Shown here: in pieces, positions 10,845 through 18,222 of the stretch
Position numbering within the stretch: position 1 is the stretch's first letter
Layout: the number at the start of each line of letters is the position of its first letter
Origin: Planctomycetia bacterium
GTDB lineage: Bacteria; Planctomycetota; PLA2; JAEUHO01
DNA: 18,405 nucleotides
Reading direction: 5' to 3'
NCBI GenBank assembly: GCA_030618975.1
Contig: JAUXCH010000018.1
Location: forward strand, 1 to 18,405
Notes under the pieces: model-generated
Told to the model about the DNA's origin: nothing
Seen by the model: only the letters and a program-made list of their open reading frames with translations
The model's database searches: none
Made by a program: the position numbers and the translations under genes

Positions 10845-13532
10845 GTGATCGACATCACGACTCGGAAGGTAGAGGTTTCCATCGACGGCTCGACCGTCCT
10901 GGTGGATCCGTCGTCGACCGTGCTGGAGGCGGCGCTGGAACATGGCGTCTTCATCCCGCACCTGTGTCACGATCCGGATCTGAAGCCCACAGGCGTATGC
11001 CGCCTCTGCATGGTGGAGGTGGATGGACGCCTGCTGACGGCCTGCAACACGCCGGTGGTCGCAGGTGCCCTGATCCGCACCGACACGGACGCGGTGAAGG
11101 AGACACGACTCGGAGCCGTCGAGCTCCTGCTCGTCAACCACCACCGAGGAACCGTGGATTGCGCGGAGGGAGAAACCTGTGAGCTGGCGAAGATCGCCCG
11201 TCTCCTCGAGGTCGACGAGACACGACTGAAGCGCCTGCGGAGATCGGATCAAACGCTCGACGTGGACACGTCGAACCCGTTCTTTCACTTCGATCCGAAC
11301 ATCTGCGTGCTCTGTGGAATCTGCGTGCGCACCTGCGACGAGATCGTCGGGGTGGGAGCCATCGACTTCGTCAAGCGCGGGATCTACACGACCATCGGCA
11401 GTGCGCCCGACGCACAGTGGATCGACTCGGACTGCGTCTCGTGCGGCGAGTGCGTCGTCCGGTGCCCGACAGGGTCGCTTGCACCCACGCACCACGAGGT
11501 GCCCGAGCGCGAGGTCATCTCGACGTGCACCTACTGCGGTTGCGGCTGCGGAATCCACCTGGGCGTTCGTGACGATCGGATCGTGTCAGTCCGTGGGGTC
11601 CGCGAGAATCCGGCCAACGAGGGTCGCCTCTGCGTGAAGGGCCGGTTCGGGTTCGAGTTCGTGAACTCCCCGGATCGGCTGACGACCCCGCTGATCCGGC
11701 GCCAGGGCAAGCTGGAGGAGGCGACCTGGGACGAGGCGCTCGATCTGGTCGCCGAGCGGTTCTCCGCCAACCGAGGTGAGGCATTCGCGTCCATCGCTTC
11801 GGCGAAGCTCACCAACGAGGAGAACTACCTGATCCAGAAGTTCACTCGGGCCGTCATGGGCACCAACAACGTGGATCACTGCGCGCGACTGTGTCATTCG
11901 CCGTCGGTGGCAGGTCTGGTGCAGAGCTTCGGCAGCGGGGCGATGACGAGCTCGACGAAGGACATCGGCGACGCCCGCTGCATACTCGCCGTCGGTACCA
12001 ACACGACCGCTGCGCATCCCATCGTGGCGTTGCAGGTCATGCGGTCGCTACGCCAGGGCGGCAAGCTGATCGTGATCAACCCGCGGGAGATCGAGCTCGC
12101 CCACTACGCAGACCTGTTCATCCAGAACCGCCCGGGGAGCGACGTGGCGCTGCTCATGGGCATGATGCGAGTGATCGTGGACGAGGGGCTTCACGACCTC
12201 GAGTTCATCGAGGCCCGGTGCGAGGACTACGAGGTTTTCCGGGAGTCGCTCGCGCAGTACGACGAGGCACTGGTCGAGGAGAAGACCGGTGTGCCGTTTG
12301 CGCAGATCGCCCGGGCGGCGCGCATGTACGCCGAGAACTCGCCGGCGAGCATCCTCTACGCCATGGGGATCACCCAACACACGCACGGTACGGACAACGT
12401 GCTGGCCACGAGCAACCTGGCACTGCTGACGGGCAACGTGGGTCGGGCTTCGTCCGGCGTGAATCCGTTGCGAGGGCAGAGCAACGTGCAGGGCGCGTGT
12501 GACATGGGAGGTCTGCCCAACGTCTATCCGGGCTACCAGAGGGTCGATGATCCCAAGGTGCAGGCGAAGTTCGAGCGTGCCTGGGGCGTCGAGCTCCACT
12601 CCACGCCGGGCCTGACCCACCTGGAGATCCTCGGCGGTGTCACGGCCGGGCCGATCAAGGCCATCTACCTCGTGGGAGAGAACCCGGCCCTGAGCGAAGC
12701 CGACGCATCGCATGCGCGCGAGGCGCTGGAGAAGGTCGATTTCCTGGTGGTGCAGGACATCTTCCTGACCGAGTCGACGGAGCACGCAGACGTGGTCCTG
12801 CCCGCGGCCAGCTTCGCCGAGAAGGACGGGACGTTCACGAACACGGAGCGTCGCGTGCAGCGAGTGCGAAAGGCGATCGAGCCGGTGGGCGATTCCCGTG
12901 AGGATGGGTGGATCACCTCCGCGATCGCCAAGCGCATGGGGGTCGAGGGCTTCGATCACGAAAGTGCGGAGGAGGTGATGAACGAAATCGCCTCACTCAC
13001 GCCGCAGTACGGTGGGATCACGCACGACCGGATCGAGGACATCGGCCTGCAGTGGCCCTGTCCCGACCCGTCCCATCCGGGGACGAGGTATCTCCACGCC
13101 GAGAGATTCCCCAGGCCGAACGGACGAGGTCGTTTCTTCCCCCTGCAGTACCGACCGCCCGCCGAGGAACCCGACGCGGAGTTCCCGCTCGTGCTCACCA
13201 CCGAGCGGAGCCTGTACCACTACCACACGGCGACGATGACACGTCGCGTACCGGGTCTCGAGAAGCTACGCAGCGAGGAGCTGGTGGAGATCCACCCGCG
13301 AGATGCCGAGGCGTTGAGCATCGCCAGTGGCGATCGGGTCCGGGTGACCTCCCGGCGGGGCGAGGTGACGGCCCGTGCCCTGGTGACGGAGGTCTCGCCG
13401 CCGGGCACCGTCAGCATGACGTTCCACTTCCACGAGGCGCCGACGAACGTGCTCACCAACGCCGCGTACGACCCCGTGGCGAAGATCCCCGAGACCAAGG
13501 TCTGCGCCGTGCGGGTCGAGCCGGCGAGCTGA
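10845..13532 (+). CDS. Molybdopterin formate dehydrogenase, alpha subunit with NuoG-like N-terminus
   Basis: The 895-residue catalytic subunit interconverts formate and CO2. Order: plant-type [2Fe-2S] (C41, C52, C55, C67); a His/Cys cluster region (H99, C106, C112, with Thr103 where a Cys ligand is expected); two [4Fe-4S] ferredoxin motifs (C154, C157, C160, C164; C197, C200, C203, C207); then the bis-MGD domain with [4Fe-4S] ligands C228, C231, C235, C263 and K265. The active site reads DHCARLCHSPSVAG. C350-H351 occupy the position of Sec140-His141 in E. coli FdhF, so this is a Cys enzyme. The substrate-arginine motif NPLRGQSNVQGACDMGG is present, and a molybdopterin dinucleotide-binding domain closes the protein. 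The start is GTG 10845 with a weak AGGCGAG upstream. No twin-arginine signal is seen, so it is cytoplasmic. No fdhD or cofactor genes are in the window. Confidence 0.95.
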   Translation: MIDITTRKVEVSIDGSTVLVDPSSTVLEAALEHGVFIPHLCHDPDLKPTGVCRLCMVEVDGRLLTACNTPVVAGALIRTDTDAVKETRLGAVELLLVNHHRGTVDCAEGETCELAKIARLLEVDETRLKRLRRSDQTLDVDTSNPFFHFDPNICVLCGICVRTCDEIVGVGAIDFVKRGIYTTIGSAPDAQWIDSDCVSCGECVVRCPTGSLAPTHHEVPEREVISTCTYCGCGCGIHLGVRDDRIVSVRGVRENPANEGRLCVKGRFGFEFVNSPDRLTTPLIRRQGKLEEATWDEALDLVAERFSANRGEAFASIASAKLTNEENYLIQKFTRAVMGTNNVDHCARLCHSPSVAGLVQSFGSGAMTSSTKDIGDARCILAVGTNTTAAHPIVALQVMRSLRQGGKLIVINPREIELAHYADLFIQNRPGSDVALLMGMMRVIVDEGLHDLEFIEARCEDYEVFRESLAQYDEALVEEKTGVPFAQIARAARMYAENSPASILYAMGITQHTHGTDNVLATSNLALLTGNVGRASSGVNPLRGQSNVQGACDMGGLPNVYPGYQRVDDPKVQAKFERAWGVELHSTPGLTHLEILGGVTAGPIKAIYLVGENPALSEADASHAREALEKVDFLVVQDIFLTESTEHADVVLPAASFAEKDGTFTNTERRVQRVRKAIEPVGDSREDGWITSAIAKRMGVEGFDHESAEEVMNEIASLTPQYGGITHDRIEDIGLQWPCPDPSHPGTRYLHAERFPRPNGRGRFFPLQYRPPAEEPDAEFPLVLTTERSLYHYHTATMTRRVPGLEKLRSEELVEIHPRDAEALSIASGDRVRVTSRRGEVTARALVTEVSPPGTVSMTFHFHEAPTNVLTNAAYDPVAKIPETKVCAVRVEPAS

Positions 13533-13533
13533 T

Positions 13534-13998
13534 TCAGTCTTCGCTCGAGGTTCCCTCTTCGTCCCGCAGGCGCTGGACGGCCGGGCAGTCCTCGGGTCGC
13601 ATCGGAGTCCCTTCCCGGACCGACCGGAGGAGCTCGCCGCAGTGCGTGACTTCCTCTGCAGAGGCAGGTCTGCACATGATCCCCTGTGCGCCGTGAACCA
13701 GAGCCTCGTAGCAGGCTTCGCATCCGGACTCGGATCGGGGCGCGAAGAAGACGACTCTGTGCTTCCCGGGAGGGAGACGCTCCGTAAACAGGAACTGCAG
13801 GCCTCCGGCCTCGAAATCGGCGACGATCACGTCGGGGTCGGCCTCGAAGATGCGGTAGGCGTCCTGATCCGGATCCGTGGAGACGCCGATGACCTGGATG
13901 GCCGGATCCTCCCGCAGCTTCCGGGCGATCGCGTGGCCCAGGTCCGGCTCGGGAACCAGGATGAAGGTGCGGACAGGGCCTTCCGGATCAACTGGCAT
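13534..13998 (-). CDS. Stand-alone receiver-like (CheY-fold) protein
   Basis: The 154 residues resemble a response-regulator receiver domain. An opening strand TFILVPEPDLGHAIARKL is followed by EADPDVIVADFEAGG with D61 as probable phospho-acceptor. HRVVFFAPRSE sits at the fourth strand, and HGAQGIMCRPASAEEV corresponds to the usual GAxGYLxKP region, with Arg110 in place of the conserved Lys. The acidic pair near residue 17 is E17/D19. The Cys-rich end (C93, C96, C109, C120, C138) is unusual. No output domain is attached. ATG 13998 was chosen for GGGAG seven bases upstream; the frame extends to 14595 but only through repeat DNA. It converges on fdhA with the stop codons one base apart, so read-through antisense is possible. 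No histidine kinase is nearby. Confidence 0.7.
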   Translation of the reverse strand: MPVDPEGPVRTFILVPEPDLGHAIARKLREDPAIQVIGVSTDPDQDAYRIFEADPDVIVADFEAGGLQFLFTERLPPGKHRVVFFAPRSESGCEACYEALVHGAQGIMCRPASAEEVTHCGELLRSVREGTPMRPEDCPAVQRLRDEEGTSSED

Positions 13999-14063
13999 GG
14001 GGAGTCTCCCATCGGAATCCTGCCGTGCGGCTGCCTGCCATACCCGACCGTCTCGGGGCGGTG

Positions 14064-14069
14064 ATTGTA
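14064..14069 (-). promoter_or_regulatory. Candidate -10 element for the receiver gene
   Basis: On the minus strand this is TACAAT, five of six matches to the consensus, 65 bases ahead of the receiver gene's ATG. No convincing -35 is seen 16-18 bases upstream, so the call rests on one hexamer in a GC-rich setting. Confidence 0.25.
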
Positions 14070-14271
14070 CCCCCTCGAGCGTCGCGCTGCGCACCACGCC
14101 GCCCGTTGGGTGCATTTCCCTTCCGCCTCCTTCCGCTGGGAATGCAGCGGGGGCATCCATCCTCGACGCCCCTTGGCCCAGCGGACGTAAGCACCCCCTC
14201 TGAGACCAGTTGCACCAAACGAGACGACCCTGTCCCCCACCCGCGCCCGCACAGGGCCGGCGCTTTCTCGT

Positions 14272-14394
14272 CCGCACGAGCGAGGAACCCCGCAGGGGCG
14301 ACGAGCGGGCACGACGGCGCCTTTGCGGAGCAAGGCCCCCTGGGGGGCCGCCAGTCCGCAGTTCGAGTCCTGTCCGTCCGAGTCCTGCCCGGGG
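14272..14394 (+). repeat. Dispersed structured repeat, family A, copy 3
   Basis: It aligns with 75-183 over about 100 bases with mainly transition differences. CCCC-GC-GGGG is identical. The CCTTG/CAAGG stem has become CTTTG/CAAGG, keeping a G-U pair. The GGCCC/GGGCC stem is extended to GGCCCC-CTGG-GGGGCC with a different loop. The T-arm-like end is imperfect here and partly duplicated (two GAGTCCTG blocks at 14363-14388). The preserved pairing suggests selection on structure. Confidence 0.6.
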
Positions 14395-14515
14395 CGCCGG
14401 CCTCCGCCTGACGAGTACTCGTCGCGCCTGTCCCGAACGCCGTGGCGCACGACACCGATGCGATCCTGGCCTCAATCGCAAAGTTCCGCAAGCGAGCTTC
14501 CGGCGTAGGACACCG

Positions 14516-14549
14516 TGCATGCAGAATCGCGTACGCGATTCCGCATGCA
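14516..14549. terminator. 34-base near-perfect palindrome downstream of the baeRF gene
   Basis: The central 18 bases, GAATCGCGTACGCGATTC (14524-14541), are a perfect palindrome. They are flanked by TGCATGC and GCATGCA arms with one mismatch. It lies two bases past the stop of the minus-strand eRF1-like gene. It may act as a transcription terminator (no T-run on either side) or as a dyad operator or cruciform site. Confidence 0.45.
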
Positions 14550-14551
14550 GG

Positions 14552-15634
14552 TCAGGACGCACCTCCTGCGTAATAGAGCGTCGCCCCGATGCCACCCAGC
14601 TCGTTCAGCTTCGTTGCGGCTTCACCGCAGACGAACTCGATCTCGGAGCCACCGAGCGTCGCGTCCACGATCAGTGCATCGAGATCCTGGTCGTCGCTGA
14701 GGTACGGAAGCACGAGGCGCCTGACGTTGCCTCGGGCGAGTGCCGTCTCGACGCCCTGACGATCGACGACCGCCGTCCCGGACCGGTTGAAGCGCGCCAC
14801 GAGATCGTCGACGACCGCCAGGTCGTGCTCCAACTCGTGATGGTCCGCGATCGCCTTGACGTGCCGAGCCACCTCGGTCTTCGGTAGCTTGAAATCGATC
14901 GGCTCGACGGCGACCAGCATCTCCCGAACCGCCGGATGGAGGGCGTTCTTGACGGCGTGGGCATGCTTCACGTTGCCCCCGAGGACAAGTCGTTCGAAAT
15001 CGGGGTCACCGAGGAAGTGCTGGTTGATCTCCTTGGCCACCTCCCGCGTGAAGCGGCGCTCGAACTCGCTGGCTCGGCTCTCGTGCTTGTGCGCGTTGGC
15101 GGTGCGCCCGAGCCGGCGCCCGAGCTCGTGCTCCGTCTCTACCCGCAGTTCGTCGGTCGTTCTCGTGAGGAAGACCTCGAGCGCCCGCACCTCGGACCCG
15201 GAGAGAAGAACCACCAGGTACTTCTTGTGCTGGTCGAGGCTGAAGAGCAGGTGCTTCACCTCCGGGACGCCGTAGTAGAGCTTCGTGGGAACCGGAACCG
15301 GAAGGTCGACGGCGAGGAAGTCCGAATGATCGGTGAAGAGAACGACCGATCGGCCGGTGGGCTTCCGGTCCTTCAGGTACTCCATCACCATCTCGCTGGT
15401 ATCGGCCCACTTGGTCTGGGTCGCGCGCCGCTTGAGCTTGGCCTCGTCGAGGTCTGCTGCGAGGCGTTTCGCCTCGTTCTTCAGTTCGATCAGCCAGGCG
15501 GGGCGGTCCCGTCGGTTGTCGGGATTCGTCGGATCGATGTCGACGTACGCGGTCAGGATCGGCGTGTCCTTGTAGTCGTGAGTGGTCAGGAACTCGCGAT
15601 AGGATTCCAGCACTTCGTTGATTCTCGACTTCAT
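14552..15634 (-). CDS. Bacterial eRF1-like (baeRF/Vms1-type) protein
   Basis: This 360-residue protein looks like a bacterial archaeo-eukaryotic release factor homologue. The N-terminal part (ILTAYVDIDPTNPDNRRDRP near 26-45, then SVVLFTDHSDFLAVDLPVP) matches the first baeRF domain. The middle (KYLVVLLSGSEVRALEVFLT) resembles eRF1 domain 2. The C-terminal part (LDALIVDATLGGSEIEFVCG, ending GGIGATLYYAGG) resembles the L7Ae-like third domain of eRF1/Pelota. Family members are proposed to act in ribosome rescue or in cutting peptidyl-tRNA, but I see no GGQ motif at the expected loop, so hydrolysis is unproven. ATG 15634 has a good purine-rich ribosome binding site (GGAAGCAGGAAG). It appears to be a single gene, with a candidate -10 75 bases upstream and a palindrome just past its stop. 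Confidence 0.75.
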   Translation of the reverse strand: MKSRINEVLESYREFLTTHDYKDTPILTAYVDIDPTNPDNRRDRPAWLIELKNEAKRLAADLDEAKLKRRATQTKWADTSEMVMEYLKDRKPTGRSVVLFTDHSDFLAVDLPVPVPTKLYYGVPEVKHLLFSLDQHKKYLVVLLSGSEVRALEVFLTRTTDELRVETEHELGRRLGRTANAHKHESRASEFERRFTREVAKEINQHFLGDPDFERLVLGGNVKHAHAVKNALHPAVREMLVAVEPIDFKLPKTEVARHVKAIADHHELEHDLAVVDDLVARFNRSGTAVVDRQGVETALARGNVRRLVLPYLSDDQDLDALIVDATLGGSEIEFVCGEAATKLNELGGIGATLYYAGGAS

Positions 15635-15708
15635 CTTCCTGCTTCCTTCTCGCGTACCGCGATGGGGCTCTGGACTTCACCAAGGCACCCGGTGATGGTG
15701 GAGCGCCG

Positions 15709-15714
15709 AGTATA
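15709..15714 (-). promoter_or_regulatory. Candidate -10 element for the baeRF gene
   Basis: The minus strand reads TATACT, five of six matches to TATAAT, 74 bases upstream of the ATG at 15634. No good -35 is visible. AT-rich hexamers are rare in this DNA, which is the main support. Confidence 0.25.
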
Positions 15715-16266
15715 CCGACCACGTATTCCGATCTCGCAGGTCGTTCAGGGTCTTGCTTCAGGCCCGTGTCGGCAATCGAAAGCCGATGTCGTGTCTGCGT
15801 CGTGGTCGGCGGACGGATGGTCGAGTTCGAAGCCGGATCGAAGCCGGATGGCTTGCGGGCGGTCGAGCGTGCAGGCGTATCGGCTGGACCGTTGGCGGTG
15901 GGCTCAGAACCCCGTCGCAACGAACATTCGCGCGCAGCCGAAGACGACTTCCCTTTCGCTCCGGGCCGACGAGGAAGACGACCTACGTCTCGAACCTCCA
16001 ACGGGTCGTACCCGTCAGAGTCGGCGCTGGAGTCTCGGGAATCGTCCGATCTTCCCGGTCCAGTACCTGCCGGGGCCCGTCGTCGGATCGCCGTCGAATC
16101 CCGCCGTACCCGTGGGGCTCGACGACGCGTTCGGTCCCGGCGACGTCAGCTCGCGACGTTCGCCTCCCCGGCGAGATCGGGCAAGATCTTGACCCGCCCG
16201 CTTCCCTCCCACTGCGGGGGAGGCAAGGACTCCGGTTTCGCCATCGGCTGCTTCTCGACTCCGGCA
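15715..16266. other. Gene-free stretch
   Basis: Open frames exist on both strands, but none has a ribosome binding site, a recognisable motif or consistent codon bias. An 11-base direct repeat, TCGAAGCCGGA, occurs twice in tandem near 15826-15848. I see no RNA gene. Confidence 0.5.
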
Positions 16267-16485
16267 TCAGCCGAGAGCTCCGGGGGGGAGGTGTCGGTAC
16301 GGAGGCCGTGACCTGCTGCGGGTCCTCCCCTCGCGCTCGAACACGACGAGCGCCGCTTGCTCGTAGAGCTCCTTGGCCTTCTCGTAGAACATTCCGGCGA
16401 GCCTCGTGCGTCCCGTCCTGATGGAGTAGTCGCCACGCTCGACCATCGTGTGGGCCTCGTCGCGGAGGTTCTCGTAGGTGGTCAT
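16267..16485 (-). CDS. Small protein of unknown function (72 residues)
   Basis: The predicted product starts MTTYENLRDEAHTMVERGDY and is mostly helical, with a hydrophobic/charged pattern (GMFYEKAKELYEQAALVVFE) that resembles a single TPR-like or helical-hairpin unit. An arginine-rich tail follows. ATG 16485 has AAGGAA six bases upstream. An earlier ATG at 16506 in the same frame lacks a ribosome binding site. No signal peptide or membrane segment is present. I do not recognise the family. It appears to stand alone, with gene-free DNA on both sides. Confidence 0.55.
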   Translation of the reverse strand: MTTYENLRDEAHTMVERGDYSIRTGRTRLAGMFYEKAKELYEQAALVVFEREGRTRSRSRPPYRHLPPGALG

Positions 16486-16506
16486 CACTGATTCCTTCTT
16501 GAGCAT

Positions 16507-17047
16507 CCGTGCTCTGCGGCACGCGCAGGAAACATAGCGATGGAGGATTGCACCGATCTTGCCGAAGGATTACAGGGACGTAATTCCTCCGCGGACCAGG
16601 CACACGGCGGTCGTCTCCTCCCCTCGGAACCTCCAGCAGGCTGCATCGCCAGCCGTCGTTGTGTGGTTTCGGTGGCACGAGCAGGCTGCGTGCACCTACG
16701 GCGCGCAGCCTTGCCCCCGCGGAAGACGTTTCCGTGGGCGTCGCGGTGGACGTCGTGGAAGACCCGTCCGCAACGGCCACCACGGCCCCGAGGATCCAGG
16801 CCACGGGGCTCTTGGCCAACTTGGAGCCACGACCCCAGGGCGAGCCCGTAGGGGATCCGTGAAATCCACAGAGCGTGCGAGTCCATGGGAGTGGCGCTCG
16901 AGACCAACCGGTTGCGCCCGTCGTCCATCTTCCCGGTGCGCGCATCGGGCATCCCCCTCCTCGTTCCATTCGACGTCGGTCCGGGCCCGCGTTCCCCCGA
17001 CTACGTCCCCGAGAAGCGGACATCAGCCCCACCCCGGAGCGATCCGG
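16507..17047. other. Gene-poor stretch with a possible degraded membrane-protein fragment
   Basis: No intact gene is supported. On the minus strand around 16700-16860, one frame reads SPVAWILGAVVAVADGSS then STTSTATPTETSSAG with G/C-biased third positions. This looks like a transmembrane helix followed by a Ser/Thr-rich linker. It has no credible start codon and blends into low-quality sequence, so it may be a gene remnant. Confidence 0.3.
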
Positions 17048-17911
17048 TCACGGGTCTTCTTCGTGGGCACGCCACTCACGCCGGTTGATCGCATACCCGG
17101 TGACCTTGCCGGCGAAGGGGAGAGCCAGCATGCCCGGCAGCCAGGCGACTTGCCGGGTGCTGCGGTACCTGCGGATCCCGAGAGTCATGCCTTCGTGCCC
17201 CTGGGACGGCTGACCGAGATAGGTCCCGAACAGCCGGTCCCACCACGGCACGTTGAAGCCGAAGTTGCTGTTGGCTTCGCGGTCCAGGACGGAATGGTGC
17301 ACGCGGTGCATGTCGGGTGTCACGACGAACCAGCGCAGTACACGGTCGACGCCTCTCGGCATGCGCACGTTGCCGTGGTTGAACATGGCCGTGGCGTTCA
17401 GGATCACCTCGAAGGCAAGCACCGCGACGACGGGCGGGCCCAACAGGAGAATCGCGGCGAACTTGATGAACAGGGAGAGGAGGATCTCGATCGGGTGGAA
17501 GCGCAGGCCGGTCGTGACGTCAAAGTCCAGATCGGCATGGTGGACGCGGTGGAGGCGCCACAGGATCGGAACGGAATGGAACATCACGTGCTGCAGGTAG
17601 ATCACGAGGTCCAGTGCGATCACGGAGAGCACGACGGCAAGAGCGGGAGACATTGCGAGCTCGTTCAGCAACCCCCAGCCTCGGTCGGTGACGAGGACGG
17701 CCACGCCCACCGCCCCAGCCGGGAGCAGGAGCCTCACGACGAGACTGTTCAAGACGACGATGCCGAGGTTGTTCGCCCAGCGCACGGCCTTGGAGACGGT
17801 GAGCGCTCGTCGCGGTGCAAGGCGCTCCCACAGAACCATCGCCCCGAGAACGCCTACGAAGAAGCCGAGGCGCAGGGCCAGTTCGTGGGTCGGGTCCATG
17901 ACCCGGTGCAT
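17048..17911 (-). CDS. Sterol desaturase / fatty acid hydroxylase superfamily membrane enzyme
   Basis: This 287-residue integral membrane di-iron oxygenase carries the superfamily's histidine boxes: HVMFH (108-112), HRVHH (121-125), a lone H139, H179 in FNHG, and HRVHH (202-206). These ligate the two irons that hydroxylate or desaturate a lipid substrate using O2. Hydrophobic helices lie near 10-28, 48-75, 88-107, 142-158 and 160-174, and the boxes face the cytoplasm in the family. The substrate (sterol, carotenoid, fatty acid or ether lipid) cannot be told from sequence. ATG 17911 is used, with GGAGG eleven bases upstream; the Met four codons later (17899) is an alternative. The C-terminus, ending in a charged stretch, seems complete. 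No neighbouring lipid genes are visible, so it gives no pathway context. Confidence 0.9.
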   Translation of the reverse strand: MHRVMDPTHELALRLGFFVGVLGAMVLWERLAPRRALTVSKAVRWANNLGIVVLNSLVVRLLLPAGAVGVAVLVTDRGWGLLNELAMSPALAVVLSVIALDLVIYLQHVMFHSVPILWRLHRVHHADLDFDVTTGLRFHPIEILLSLFIKFAAILLLGPPVVAVLAFEVILNATAMFNHGNVRMPRGVDRVLRWFVVTPDMHRVHHSVLDREANSNFGFNVPWWDRLFGTYLGQPSQGHEGMTLGIRRYRSTRQVAWLPGMLALPFAGKVTGYAINRREWRAHEEDP

Positions 17912-18131
17912 CCTAGGACCTGCCTCCGGGGACCGTCGGCAGGGGGCGCCTGGTTCGGTGTCGCCCTGAATGCGTCGAGGCGACCGAAGACCCTACGACG
18001 TCACCTCGAAACGTCATCTGGATCGTTGGTCCCCCGATGCAATCGTCTCCGCACGCGCCCCTCACGGCGAATCCGTGGGAACCGGGTCTCGATGCGTCAC
18101 GCCGGTCATGGGAATCCGAATGCCGACATTC

Positions 18132-18216
18132 GTACCGGGTGTCGTTCCGTCCGTACCGGGTGTCGTTCCGTCCGTACCGGGGGTCGTTCCGTCGCGTACC
18201 GGGGGTCGGTCCGTCG
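18132..18216. repeat. 21-bp tandem repeat, four units
   Basis: Four adjacent units begin GTACCGGG at 18132, 18153, 18174 and 18196. Units 1 and 2 are identical. Unit 3 has a T-to-G change and one extra base, and unit 4 has a further change. The array lies just past the 3' end of the minus-strand gene at the window edge. It may be a variable-number repeat with no coding role. Confidence 0.85.
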
Positions 18217-18222
18217 GTTCCG

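Noticed and set aside
11875..11910. Selenocysteine formate dehydrogenase
   Set aside because: The active-site position reads Cys-His (DHCARLCHS) with no in-frame TGA, so it is the Cys form.
13999..14595. Extended N-terminus of the receiver gene
   Set aside because: The translated segment is arginine-rich noise across repeat copy 3; the ribosome binding site supports ATG 13998.
16590..16860. Minus-strand membrane-helix frame
   Set aside because: There is a plausible hydrophobic stretch, but no start codon, no ribosome binding site and no recognisable homologue. Noted only within the gene-poor feature.
18132..18216. CRISPR array
   Set aside because: The units are 21 bases and directly adjacent with no spacers, so it is a simple tandem repeat.
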